Positions 8,060-16,535 of a stretch of DNA of 64,000 nucleotides are shown piece after piece. Made by a program: the position numbers and the translations under genes. Position 1 is the stretch's first letter. Each line of letters starts with the position of its first letter. Under the pieces are notes generated by a model. That model worked only from the letters and a program-made list of their open reading frames with translations, was not told the DNA's origin and searched no databases. Source of the DNA: Streptomyces chattanoogensis (GTDB lineage Bacteria; Actinomycetota; Actinomycetes; Streptomycetales; Streptomycetaceae); contig NZ_LGKG01000001.1 in the NCBI RefSeq assembly GCF_001294335.1, positions 248,001-312,000 of the forward strand. Direction: 5' to 3'.

Positions 8060-8794
8060 ATGGAGACGCCTGACACCGCCGCGGACGCGCAAGCACTCAC
8101 TGGGATCGCCGCCCAGAACTGGGAGCAGGCATCCGCCGACCCGCAATACCGGGCCGCCGTGATCGACCTGCTCGGCGCGCTCGCATACGGCGAGCTGTCC
8201 GCCTTCGAGCGCCTGGCCGAGGACGCCAAGCTCGCCCCGACGATGGACGACAAGGCCGAACTGGCCAAGATGGCCTCGGCCGAATTCCACCACTTCGAGC
8301 GGCTGCGGGAGCGGCTCGCGCAGATCGAGGCGGAGCCGAACGAGGCGATGGAGCCGTTCGCCGCGGCGCTGGACGAGTTCCACCGCCAGACCGCGCCGTC
8401 GGACTGGCTGGAGGGCTTGGTCAAGGCGTATGTCGGCGACTCGATCGCCAGTGACTTCTACCGCGAGGTCGCGGCCCGCCTGGACTCCGACACCCGGGAT
8501 CTGGTGCTCGCCGTACTGGACGACACCGGGCACGCGTCGTTCGCCGTGGAGAAGGTCCGGGCGGCGATCGAGGCCGAGCCGCGGGTCGGCGGGCGTCTCG
8601 CGCTGTGGGCGCGGCGGCTGATGGGCGAGGCCCTCTCGCAGGCGCAGCGGGTCGTCGCGGACCGTGATGCGCTCTCGACGATGCTGGTGGGCGGCGTGGC
8701 CGACGGCTTCGACCTGGCCGAGGTCGGCCGGATGTTCTCGCGGATCACCGAGGCGCACACCAAGCGGATGGCGGCGCTGGGGCTCGCGGCGTAA
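8060..8794 (+). CDS. Ferritin-like fold protein (MiaE-like)
   Basis: The 244-residue all-helical protein has the spaced Glu and His residues of a di-iron ferritin-like bundle: YGELSAFE near residue 40, AEFHHFE near 75 and GHASF near 160. NCBI-style annotation in actinomycetes calls this family ferritin-like or tRNA-hydroxylase MiaE-like; the true substrate is not known. The frame is open from 8009, but the ATG at 8060 begins the conserved sequence. It is convergent with the small membrane protein gene. Confidence 0.75.
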   Translation: METPDTAADAQALTGIAAQNWEQASADPQYRAAVIDLLGALAYGELSAFERLAEDAKLAPTMDDKAELAKMASAEFHHFERLRERLAQIEAEPNEAMEPFAAALDEFHRQTAPSDWLEGLVKAYVGDSIASDFYREVAARLDSDTRDLVLAVLDDTGHASFAVEKVRAAIEAEPRVGGRLALWARRLMGEALSQAQRVVADRDALSTMLVGGVADGFDLAEVGRMFSRITEAHTKRMAALGLAA

Positions 8795-8834
8795 CGCACG
8801 GAATCCGGCCACCGCCCGGCCTCCGGGTGCTGCG

Positions 8835-9125
8835 TCAGGCCGTCCGGTGCCCCTTGAGGGGGGCGGCCGGCCGGCGCACCCGGCGGCGCGGCGGGCGGAC
8901 CAGCAGCGAGAGCAGGGCCGTGCCCATGGCCAGCGCGGCGACCATCACCTGGACGGAGTACCCCGGCCCCAGGATGGAGCGGGCCAGCAGCGCGCCGAAC
9001 AGCGTGGCGACCGGGCCCGTGGCCAGCGTCAGGGTGCGCGACGGGAAGCGGTCGGCGAGCCAGTGCGTCGCGGACAGGGCGATGACGAGTCCGATGAAGA
9101 CGGCGCCCAGTGCTTCCCAGATCAT
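8835..9125 (-). CDS. Small membrane protein, hypothetical
   Basis: The protein has 96 residues with about three hydrophobic helices (residues 5-22, 35-52 and 58-76) and a strongly basic tail (PPRRRVRRP), which should face the cytoplasm. I do not recognise a family function. The frame extends to 9326, but the ATG at 9125 has a strong GGAGGG Shine-Dalgarno six bases upstream and begins directly with the first helix. It lies downstream of the DUF3107 gene, separated by a strong hairpin. Confidence 0.7.
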   Translation of the reverse strand: MIWEALGAVFIGLVIALSATHWLADRFPSRTLTLATGPVATLFGALLARSILGPGYSVQVMVAALAMGTALLSLLVRPPRRRVRRPAAPLKGHRTA

Positions 9126-9288
9126 GCCGTTCCCTCCCGCGTGACAAGCCGGACAACCTCTGACATGGCCGACCGGACGAACAATCCGGACGAACGCGTC
9201 GGTTGCCACGGTCGTACCCAGAGGGCACCTCTGGCAACCCTCCCGTGCGCCATGTGAGCGGACGGACGGAAAGACGGAGGGCGGGAAC

Positions 9289-9338
9289 GGTGAAGGGGCG
9301 GTGTCCGGAGGGGAAACTCCGGGCACCGCCCCTTCACC
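9289..9338 (-). terminator. Strong hairpin after the DUF3107 gene
   Basis: Arms 9289-9310 and 9317-9338 form a 22-bp stem with a single T-G wobble and a 6-base loop. The hairpin lies just beyond the stop of the DUF3107 gene on the minus strand. Confidence 0.85.
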
Positions 9339-9370
9339 GTCTGCGGACGCCGCATGCGGCGTCCCGCCGC

Positions 9371-9598
9371 TCAGGCCTGGCCGAATCCGACCTTACGGGC
9401 GGTCGGCTCGCCGATCTCCACATAGGCCAGCCGGTCCGAAGGAACCAGGACCTTGCGGCCGTGGTCGTCCACCAGGCTCAGCAGCGTCGACTTACCGCTC
9501 AGCGCATCGGCCACCGCGCTCTCGACCTCTTCGGCAGACTGCCCGCTCTCCAGAACGATCTCGCGGGGCGCGTGCTGCACGCCGATCTTGACCTCCAC
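9371..9598 (-). CDS. DUF3107 family small protein
   Basis: This is a 75-residue protein of the DUF3107 family (mycobacterial relative TB9.4). It begins VEVKIGVQHA and contains the conserved REIV, LVDDHGR and VPSDRLAYVEIG stretches; the end is ARKVGFG. The family is conserved in actinomycetes without a known function. The frame is open up to 9685, but GTG at 9598 with a GGAGGG site nine bases upstream gives the family's normal N-terminus. It lies downstream of a TetR regulator on the same strand, as in mycobacteria. Confidence 0.85.
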   Translation of the reverse strand: MEVKIGVQHAPREIVLESGQSAEEVESAVADALSGKSTLLSLVDDHGRKVLVPSDRLAYVEIGEPTARKVGFGQA

Positions 9599-9791
9599 GG
9601 CTTTATGTCCCTCCGACGGTCTGGGGTTCCCCCTGGCCCGGCCAGGGGGAGGGTGCGCGGCCGTCCGCGCCGTACGGAGCAACATTAGCCCGGCCCGGGG
9701 ACGGACAGGCCGCCGTGGAACACGCCCGCAGCGAACATCATCGGCGCCGGGCGACGGCGCCGCTCGTGAGTGCGACGCCCGATGCGTCCCG

Positions 9792-10433
9792 TCAGTGCGT
9801 CTCGACGCCGTGCAGCGGGAAACCGGCGATGCCCCGCCAGGCGAGGGAGGTCAGCAGCTGCACCGCGGTGTCGCGCGGCACCGCGCTCCCCGACGACAGC
9901 CAGTAGCGCGCCACCACCTGCGAGACCCCGCCCAGGCCCACCGCCAGCAGCATCGCTTCGTCGCGTGCCAGCCCGGTGTCCTCCGCGATCACCTCGGCCA
10001 TCGCCTCGGCGCACTCCAGCGAGACCTTGTCCACCCGCTCGCGCACGGCGGGCTCATTGGTCAGGTCCGACTCGAAGACCAGTCGGAAGGCGCCGCCCGG
10101 GTCCTCGACGTAGGCGAAGTAGGCGTCCATCGTGGCCGCCACCCGCTGCTTGTTGTCGGTCGTCGACTCCAGTGCCGTGCGCACCGCGTGCAGCAGCGCC
10201 TCGCAGTGCTGGTCCAGCAGTGCGAGATACAGCTCCAGCTTGCCCGGGAAGTGCTGGTAGAGCACCGGCTTGCTGACGCCCGCCCGCTCGGCGATGTCGT
10301 CCATCGCGGCCGCGTGGTAGCCCTGAGCGACGAACACTTCCTGGGCAGCGCCCAGAAGCTGGTTGCGCCGGGCACGGCGTGGCAGGCGTGTGCCCCGCGG
10401 GCGCGTCGCCTCGGTCTGCTCGATGGCGCTCAC
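9792..10433 (-). CDS. TetR/AcrR family transcriptional regulator
   Basis: The 213-residue protein has an N-terminal TetR helix-turn-helix (about residues 20-66: LGAAQEVF, DDIAERAGVSKPVLYQHFPGK) and an all-helical ligand domain. The start chosen is GTG at 10433, preceded by GGAGG; the frame also has an ATG 13 codons earlier. A pair of a TetR regulator followed by a DUF3107 gene also occurs in mycobacteria (Rv3208/Rv3208A), so the link is old. The regulated genes and ligand cannot be read from sequence. Confidence 0.88.
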   Translation of the reverse strand: MSAIEQTEATRPRGTRLPRRARRNQLLGAAQEVFVAQGYHAAAMDDIAERAGVSKPVLYQHFPGKLELYLALLDQHCEALLHAVRTALESTTDNKQRVAATMDAYFAYVEDPGGAFRLVFESDLTNEPAVRERVDKVSLECAEAMAEVIAEDTGLARDEAMLLAVGLGGVSQVVARYWLSSGSAVPRDTAVQLLTSLAWRGIAGFPLHGVETH

Positions 10434-10581
10434 GCTGCCTCCCAGAAGTTGTTCCGTACGCGATACGCACAAGGTGGCGCACCGCGCCCGCCATCGTACT
10501 TTTGGGTAACGCGGCTGTGCGTGGTCCCAGGGGAGAATTTCTGCCCCGGAACGCAGGCCGAAGCCGACATAACAGCCCAGG

Positions 10582-10803
10582 TCATCGGTATTCGTCTTCG
10601 TTGAGTTCCACTACGCGGGCCTGCTCGACGAGATCCGCCTCGTTCGCGACGCCGGGATCGACGCCGGTCATCGGGTCGTCGTGCTGCGGTGAGACCTCGG
10701 CATGCTGTTCCGCGGCGTCGTTCACCGGCGCCTCCACGTCGATCTCCGTCATGGCGTTCGCTTCATCCTCAAACGTGTCCGGTTCGGTCGGGTCGGCAGG
10801 CAT
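10582..10803 (-). CDS. Acidic small protein, hypothetical
   Basis: A 73-residue, strongly acidic protein (many Asp/Glu, almost no Lys) begins MPADPTEPD and ends ELNEDEYR. It has no cysteines or membrane segment and is probably disordered. The ATG at 10803 has a GGGAG site at suitable spacing. The frame is open further upstream, but that part overlaps the divergent promoter region. I do not recognise the family. It lies upstream of the TetR gene on the same strand. Confidence 0.6.
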   Translation of the reverse strand: MPADPTEPDTFEDEANAMTEIDVEAPVNDAAEQHAEVSPQHDDPMTGVDPGVANEADLVEQARVVELNEDEYR

Positions 10804-10940
10804 GGTGGCTCCCTTTCTCGCGGCAGGGGCCGGGGCGGCTGCCCTTGATACGAGCCTAGGAGAGCCGCACCGGCAGCGCGATGCGGTGTGTGACCGCGAA
10901 CACACAAGCGGGGGCGTGATCGTCTCGTAACATCGACTGC

Positions 10941-11990
10941 ATGTCTTCGACCGACTCGCCGGACACCCGCGCCACCGTCCTTCCGGTGGCGCCGCCCGGC
11001 CCCGGAAGCGGCGCGGGGGCGGCGGAGACGGTGCGCTCCGTGACCCTGCCGGGCCTCACGCTCACGGTGCGGACGCCGGTTCCGCGCGCCGGCCGGGACG
11101 CCCCCGGCCGGGCGCCCGCGCTCTACGTCCACGGCCTCGGCGGGTCCTCGCAGAACTGGTCCGCGCTGATGGCGCTGCTGGCCGACCGGGTCGACGGCGA
11201 GGCGCTCGATCTGCCCGGCTTCGGCCAGTCGCCGCCCCCGGACGACGGCAACTACTCCGTCTCCGCGCAGGCCCGCGCGGTCATCCGCTATCTCGACCAT
11301 CTCGACGCCGCCGGACGCGGCCCCGTCCACCTCATCGGCAACTCCATGGGCGGCGCCGCCGCGACCCGGGTGGCGGCCGTCCGCCCGGATCTGGTCCGTA
11401 CCCTCACTCTGATCTCACCGGCCCTGCCCGAGCTGCGGCCGCAGCTGACGGCGGTGCCCACCGCGCTGCTCGCGGTGCCCGGGGTGGCCCGGCTCTTCAG
11501 CCGACTGACCCAGGACTGGACGCCCGAGCGCCGCACCCGCGAGGTGCTGGCCCTGTGTTACGGCGATCCCGCGCGGGTCACCGTCGAAGGTTTCCGCTCC
11601 GCGGCCGAGGAATACGCGCGGCGGCTCCAACTCCCTTATTTCTGGGACGTGATGGAGCGCTCCGCCCGCGGGCTGGTGAACGCCTACACGCTCGGCGGAC
11701 AGCACAATTTGTGGCGTCAGGCCGAACGGGTACTCGCACCGACGCTTCTCGTCTACGGTGGGCGCGACCGCCTGGTCTCCTACCGGATGGCGCGGCGGGC
11801 GGCCGCGGCGTTCCGTGGTTCGCGGCTGCTGACGCTGCCGGAGGCGGGGCATGTGGCGATGATGGAATACCCCGAGGCGGTGGCGCGGGCCGTCCGCGAG
11901 CTGCTGGACACGGACACCACGACCGATACCGACGCTGCGGCCGGTGCTGCCGCAGTGACCGATGTGACCGCCGATGCGGGCAGGAGCTGA
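10941..11990 (+). CDS. Alpha/beta hydrolase
   Basis: The 349-residue protein has an alpha/beta hydrolase core from about residue 55. An HGLGGSS oxyanion region is near 67, the nucleophile serine is in GNSMGG near 136, an acid lies in GGRDRLV near 275 and the histidine is in AGHVAMME near 303. The first 50 residues are low-complexity. There is no clear signal peptide. It ends eight bases before the GTG of the DUF3152 protein, whose AGGAG site overlaps its last codons, so the two are probably co-transcribed. Confidence 0.85.
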   Translation: MSSTDSPDTRATVLPVAPPGPGSGAGAAETVRSVTLPGLTLTVRTPVPRAGRDAPGRAPALYVHGLGGSSQNWSALMALLADRVDGEALDLPGFGQSPPPDDGNYSVSAQARAVIRYLDHLDAAGRGPVHLIGNSMGGAAATRVAAVRPDLVRTLTLISPALPELRPQLTAVPTALLAVPGVARLFSRLTQDWTPERRTREVLALCYGDPARVTVEGFRSAAEEYARRLQLPYFWDVMERSARGLVNAYTLGGQHNLWRQAERVLAPTLLVYGGRDRLVSYRMARRAAAAFRGSRLLTLPEAGHVAMMEYPEAVARAVRELLDTDTTTDTDAAAGAAAVTDVTADAGRS

Positions 11991-11998
11991 CACGCACC

Positions 11999-13471
11999 GT
12001 GGGACGCCATAGCCGCCGGGGCCGGCCGGAGACCGCAGACGATTTCCCGGGGACGGCCGCTCCGCCCGGCGCGGTCCCCCCGCCGGGACCGGGATCCGGA
12101 CGCCGTCGCCGCCAGGCACCCACCGGCGATCCCGCCGGCGAGGTGCGCGGCGGCCACCCGGAACAGCGCGAACCGGGCGGTGCCTGGGGCGCGTTCCCCC
12201 CGGTGCCGCCGCCGGGCGGGGCGCGGATTCCCCGGCCGCGCGCGGCCGAGCCGGCCGGCGGGCCCGTGGGCGGCCCGGGTGCTCCGGGCACCGGAACGTT
12301 CCAGGGAGTCCTCGGCGGACCGGCCGGCGGGCGGGGACCGCGGCCGGAGTATGTGGACGCCTTCGACGGCGCTTTCGACGGCGCCCTGGATGACGATGAC
12401 GTCTTCCGGGCCGGCGCGCCCGGACGCGGTGGCCAGGGAGGCGCACCGTACGGCCCCGGCGCGGACGCCCCGGCGGGTGCCATGGCGGACGGGATACCGC
12501 CCGGGATACCGCCCGGCGGCCGCTTCACCGGGCGGTCGGTGGTGTTCGACCGCGAGGGGATCGACGAGCCGGACCGGCAGGGCGGCCCCGCGGCCGAGGG
12601 CGACGCGTATGACGACGGATATGACGAGTTGTCGGACGCCGAGACGGAGGACGGCGCCCGTAAGGGCACCAAGGGCCGTACCTTCACCGGCGCGGCCGCC
12701 GCGGCGGTGACGACGGTGCTGGCCGTGGTCATCGCGGGCCAGGTCGCCGACCAGCAGAAGAAGGACGGCGCCTCGCCGCAGCCGCGCAGCGGTCCCGACC
12801 ATGCGGACGGCGTCGACGGCGAGGCCTCCCGGTCGCACCCGCGGCCCACCCAGGACGCCAAGCCCGCCTCGTACGAGGCGCAGATGGCGCAGGTCTTCCC
12901 GTTGGATGCCAAGCTGACGGCCAGTGGGAAGTTCCGGCCCGTCGGCGGGGACGCCAAGGCGCCGGGGCACGGCAAGGTGCTGCGCTACCGCGTCGACATC
13001 GAGGAGGGGCTGCCGCTGGACGGCAAGCTCTTCGCCGAGGCGGTGCACAAGACCCTCAACGACGACCGGAGCTGGGCGCACGACGGGCAGCGGACCTTCC
13101 AGAGGGTGGCCTCCGGCCCCGCCGACTTCGTGATCACGCTGGCCAGCCCGGGGACCACCGCCACGTGGTGTGCCAAGTCCGGTCTCGACACCACCGAGGA
13201 CAACGTCTCCTGCGACTCGGCGGCGACCGAGCGCGTCATGATCAACGCCTACCGGTGGGCGCAGGGCGCCAAGACGTACGGCCCCGACAAGATGCACGCC
13301 TACCGCCAGATGCTCATCAACCACGAGGTCGGCCACCGCCTCGGGCACAACCACGAGGCATGCAGCAAGCAGGGCGCACTGGCCCCGGTGATGATGCAGC
13401 AGACGAAGTTCCTGACGACGGACGGTGTGACCTGCCGGCCCAACTCCTGGCCGTTCCCCGCTGCGGGATGA
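11999..13471 (+). CDS. DUF3152 metalloprotease-like membrane-anchored protein
   Basis: This 490-residue protein has three parts. Residues 1-220 are Gly/Pro/Ala-rich, disordered and probably cytoplasmic. A single transmembrane helix follows near residues 228-250. The extracytoplasmic DUF3152 domain fills about residues 300-490. That domain carries HEVGHRLGHNHE near residue 441, the HExxHxxGxxH zinc site of metzincin-type proteases, plus four cysteines likely to form disulphides. GTG at 11999 has an AGGAG 13 bases upstream. Substrate unknown; the family is actinobacterial (mycobacterial Rv3207c-type). It should act outside the membrane. Confidence 0.85.
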   Translation: MGRHSRRGRPETADDFPGTAAPPGAVPPPGPGSGRRRRQAPTGDPAGEVRGGHPEQREPGGAWGAFPPVPPPGGARIPRPRAAEPAGGPVGGPGAPGTGTFQGVLGGPAGGRGPRPEYVDAFDGAFDGALDDDDVFRAGAPGRGGQGGAPYGPGADAPAGAMADGIPPGIPPGGRFTGRSVVFDREGIDEPDRQGGPAAEGDAYDDGYDELSDAETEDGARKGTKGRTFTGAAAAAVTTVLAVVIAGQVADQQKKDGASPQPRSGPDHADGVDGEASRSHPRPTQDAKPASYEAQMAQVFPLDAKLTASGKFRPVGGDAKAPGHGKVLRYRVDIEEGLPLDGKLFAEAVHKTLNDDRSWAHDGQRTFQRVASGPADFVITLASPGTTATWCAKSGLDTTEDNVSCDSAATERVMINAYRWAQGAKTYGPDKMHAYRQMLINHEVGHRLGHNHEACSKQGALAPVMMQQTKFLTTDGVTCRPNSWPFPAAG

Positions 13472-13532
13472 GCCGCCGCGGCCCTCGGCAGCCGGTAACC
13501 GTGAGACAGGCCGTCCCGCATCCTGAGATTTC

Positions 13533-13568
13533 TTGCCAGGTGGCGAACCTTCGTTCCATCATCTGCGC
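13533..13568 (+). promoter_or_regulatory. Candidate promoter for a leaderless small ORF
   Basis: TTGCCA (13533-13538) and CATCAT (13557-13562) are 18 bases apart. The expected start of transcription, six to seven bases on, falls on the A of the ATG at 13569. No Shine-Dalgarno precedes that ATG, which fits a leaderless mRNA. Confidence 0.4.
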
Positions 13569-13661
13569 ATGCCGCACCGCCACGTCACCGATCTCGCCGC
13601 CATAGAGCTGGCGCTGATCGGCGTGTCCGTGCAGAGCGTCGCCGACATCGACTGTCGCTGA
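13569..13661 (+). CDS. Candidate 30-residue leader peptide upstream of peptide ABC transporter
   Basis: A 31-codon frame starts MPHRHVTDLAA and ends DIDCR. It has an ATG, strong third-position GC and a stop 181 bases before the transporter's first gene. It lacks a ribosome binding site and sits exactly where a promoter-like pair would start transcription. Short leaderless ORFs with a C-terminal cysteine precede several actinobacterial uptake operons. I cannot assign this one to a named leader family. Downstream, 13770-13800 holds an imperfect GC-rich stem that could act as an attenuator. Existence as a translated ORF is an inference. Confidence 0.45.
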   Translation: MPHRHVTDLAAIELALIGVSVQSVADIDCR

Positions 13662-13842
13662 GGCCCACCCGGTTCCGTAGCGGCGCGGCCCAGAGTGCCT
13701 TCCGCCGGACCGGGGTCACGTCCCCCCGCGCATTCCGCGTAGTTCACCTTCCTTACGTGTCCGCAGGGGGCGGCCTCGCGCGGTCCCGCGCCCTCCCTGC
13801 CGCCTCGTGCGGGTGCATCCTGCTGCGAAAGGCACCCCCGTC

Positions 13843-15576
13843 ATGGCTGAGCCGGGCCCCTCCCGTCATCTCACCCGCACCGCCCGCAGAGTGGCCGCGG
13901 CCGCGGTGAGCGTCGTCCTCGCCGGCGGCGCCGTCGCCTGCGGGCCCAAGGACGAAGGTGCCAAGAGCGGCGGCGCGCCGCAGAAGGGCGGCACGCTGAC
14001 CGTCCTGAACTCCGAGCCGCAGAGCGACTTCGACCCCGCCCGCCTCTACACCTCCGGCGGCGGCAAGGTCCCCACCCTGGTCTTCCGCACGCTGACCACC
14101 CGCAACCGGGAGAACGGCGCGGCCGGCACCAAGGCCGTACCGGATCTCGCCACCGACACCGGACGGCCCAGCAAGAACGCCACCGTATGGACCTACACCC
14201 TCAAGGACGGGCTGAAGTTCGAGGACGGCTCGCCGATCACCAGCGCCGACATCAAATACGGTATCGAGCGGTCCTTCGCCCCGGAACTCTCCGGCGGCGC
14301 CCCCTATTTGCGGGACTGGCTGGTCGGCGGCGACACGTATCAGGGGCCGTACAAGGACAAGTCCAAGGACGGACTGACATCGATCCGGACGCCCGACGAG
14401 AAGACCCTCGTCTTCCATCTCCGCAAGCCCGAAGGCGAATTCCCGCTGCTGGCGACGCAGACCCAGTTCGCGCCGGTGCCGCGGAAGAAGGACACCGGCA
14501 CAAAATACGAGGAACACCCGGTCTCCTCCGGCCCGTACAAGGTCGTCAGGAACACCGGTGACGGCGAACATCTCCTCCTTGAGCGCAATCCGCACTGGTC
14601 GGAGAAGACCGACAAGGAACGGCACGCCTATCCCGACACCATCGACGTGAAGTCCGGGCTGGACCCGGCCGTCATCAACCAGCGGCTGTCCACCGGATCG
14701 GGCGCGGACTCCGCCGCGGTCACCACCGACACCAATCTCGGACCCGCCGAACTCGCCCAGATCGGCAGTGACCGGGAACTCGGGAAGCGGATCGGGACCG
14801 GCCACTTCGGCTACACCACCTATCTCGCCTTCAACCCGAAGGTGAAGCCCTTCGACAATCCGAAGGTGCGCCAGGCCATTTCCTATGCCGTCAACCGGCG
14901 GAGCGTGGTGAACGCGGCCGGCGGCTCCTCGCTCGCCGAGCCCGCGACCACCTTCCTGCCGAACCAGAAGTCCTTCGGCTATACGCCCGCCGACCCCTTC
15001 CCGGCCGGCCGGACCGGAAATCCGGACAAGGCCAGGGAACTGCTGAAGGCGGCCGGGTACGGAAAGGGCCTGACCGTCACCCTGACGCACAACACCGCCA
15101 AGAACTTCGAGACCAGCCCGGAAGTCGCCACCGCCGTCCAGGAAGCCCTGAAGAAGGCCGGGATCACCGTCAAACTGGCCGGTCTGGAGGACAACGACTA
15201 CAAGGACAAGATCCACAGCATCAAGGACGAGCCCGGCTTCTTCATCAGCCGCTGGGGCGCCGACTGGCCGTCCGGCGGGCCCTTCCTGGCGCCGATCTTC
15301 GACGGACGGCAGATCGTCAAGGACGCCTCCAACTTCAACCACGCCCAGCTGGACGACCCGGCCGTCAACCACGAGATCGACGAGATCAACAAGCTGACCG
15401 ACCTGGAGGCCGCCGCCAAGCGCTGGGGCGCCCTGGACAACAGGATCGGCGAGAAGGCGCTGTCCGTGCCGCTCTTCCACCCCGTCTACAAGCGGCTCTA
15501 CGGCAAGGACGTCAAGAACATCGTGATCAGCGACTGGGACGGCGTTCTCGACATCTCGCAGGTATCCGTCAAGTGA
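13843..15576 (+). CDS. Oligopeptide/dipeptide ABC transporter substrate-binding lipoprotein
   Basis: The 577-residue protein is a family-5 solute-binding protein (OppA/DppA type). A signal peptide with twin arginines (TARRVAAAA) ends in a lipobox with cysteine near residue 33 (GAVAC), so it should be a lipoprotein on the outer face of the membrane. The SBP_bac_5 domain follows, with the conserved KDGLKFEDGSPITSADIKY-like stretch and the VRQAISYAVNR helix. The start could be GTG 13807; I chose ATG 13843, which gives a compact signal peptide. It overlaps the first permease gene by a GTGA. Confidence 0.92.
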   Translation: MAEPGPSRHLTRTARRVAAAAVSVVLAGGAVACGPKDEGAKSGGAPQKGGTLTVLNSEPQSDFDPARLYTSGGGKVPTLVFRTLTTRNRENGAAGTKAVPDLATDTGRPSKNATVWTYTLKDGLKFEDGSPITSADIKYGIERSFAPELSGGAPYLRDWLVGGDTYQGPYKDKSKDGLTSIRTPDEKTLVFHLRKPEGEFPLLATQTQFAPVPRKKDTGTKYEEHPVSSGPYKVVRNTGDGEHLLLERNPHWSEKTDKERHAYPDTIDVKSGLDPAVINQRLSTGSGADSAAVTTDTNLGPAELAQIGSDRELGKRIGTGHFGYTTYLAFNPKVKPFDNPKVRQAISYAVNRRSVVNAAGGSSLAEPATTFLPNQKSFGYTPADPFPAGRTGNPDKARELLKAAGYGKGLTVTLTHNTAKNFETSPEVATAVQEALKKAGITVKLAGLEDNDYKDKIHSIKDEPGFFISRWGADWPSGGPFLAPIFDGRQIVKDASNFNHAQLDDPAVNHEIDEINKLTDLEAAAKRWGALDNRIGEKALSVPLFHPVYKRLYGKDVKNIVISDWDGVLDISQVSVK

Positions 15577-16535
15577 CGAACCAGCACGAGGCAGGGATCC
15601 GGCGGCGGCTGAGAGCGCGCCCGTCGGCCGTCGCGGCCGCCGCCGTCCTTGCGGTACTCGCCCTGCTCGCCCTCGGCGCCCCGCTGCTCGCGGCGCTGGA
15701 GGGCCAGGACCCCACCACCTATCACGACCGGCTCATCGACTCGGCGCGCGGCGGGGTGCCGCTGGGCGCGTACGGCGGCATCAGCGGCGACCACTGGCTG
15801 GGCGTCGAACCGGGCACCGGCCGCGATCTGTTCGCCCGGCTGCTGTACGGCGCGCAGGTCTCGTTGCTGGTCGCCCTGGGCGCCACCGTCGTGCAGGTGC
15901 TGATCGGCGTCCTGGTGGGACTGGCGGCCGGCTTCGGCAGCCGGTTCGCCGATTCCGTCCTGTCCCGTTTCACCGACGTCATGCTGTCCCTGCCGACGCT
16001 GGTCTTCGCCGTCGCGCTGACCGCCGTCGTCCCGGCCGGCTTCCCCCGTCCGCTGCTGCTGATCCTCGTCATCGGGCTGCTGGACTGGGGCGGCACCTCA
16101 CGCATCGTGCGGGCCCAGACGCTGTCGCTGAAGAAGCTGGACTACGTCGCCGCGGCCCGGCTGGGCGGCTCGCCGCCCTGGCGGGTGGCCCGGCGCGAGC
16201 TGCTGCCCGCGCTCGCCGCCCCGGTGATCACCTATGCGGCGGTCCGGGTCCCCGTCAACATCGTGGCCGAGGCCTCGCTGTCCTTCCTCGGCATCGGCGT
16301 GAAACCGCCCACCGCGTCCTGGGGCCAGATGCTCTCCACCGCCACGACCTGGTTCCGTGCGGACCCCCTGTACGTCCTGCTGCCCGCGGCCTTCCTGCTG
16401 GTGACCGTGCTCGCCCTCACCGTGGCGGGTGACGCGGTCCGCACCGCCCTCGACCCGCGCGAGCGGTCCCGGCTGCGGGTCGGCACCCGGGACGGCTCCC
16501 GGGGGGCCGCCGAGCCGAGAGGTGCCGCCGTATGA
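15573..16535 (+). CDS. Peptide ABC transporter permease (OppC/DppC type)
   Basis: The 320-residue permease has an N-terminal helix, a periplasmic-side segment and five further helices of the BPD_transp_1 fold. The cytoplasmic EAA loop, which docks to the ATPase, is near residues 190-215 (AAARLGG...LLPAL). The substrate is probably an oligopeptide, by partnership with the upstream binding protein. GTG at 15573 overlaps the lipoprotein stop, and its own stop overlaps the next gene by ATGA, so the whole set is a translationally coupled operon. The order (C-type permease before B-type) is the reverse of the common dppBC order. Confidence 0.92.
   Translation: MTNQHEAGIRRRLRARPSAVAAAAVLAVLALLALGAPLLAALEGQDPTTYHDRLIDSARGGVPLGAYGGISGDHWLGVEPGTGRDLFARLLYGAQVSLLVALGATVVQVLIGVLVGLAAGFGSRFADSVLSRFTDVMLSLPTLVFAVALTAVVPAGFPRPLLLILVIGLLDWGGTSRIVRAQTLSLKKLDYVAAARLGGSPPWRVARRELLPALAAPVITYAAVRVPVNIVAEASLSFLGIGVKPPTASWGQMLSTATTWFRADPLYVLLPAAFLLVTVLALTVAGDAVRTALDPRERSRLRVGTRDGSRGAAEPRGAAV

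Noticed and set aside
13743..13842. GTG 13807 start of the substrate-binding lipoprotein
   Set aside because: The extra 12 residues precede an otherwise normal signal peptide; ATG 13843 gives a better lipoprotein N-terminus, though the longer form cannot be excluded.
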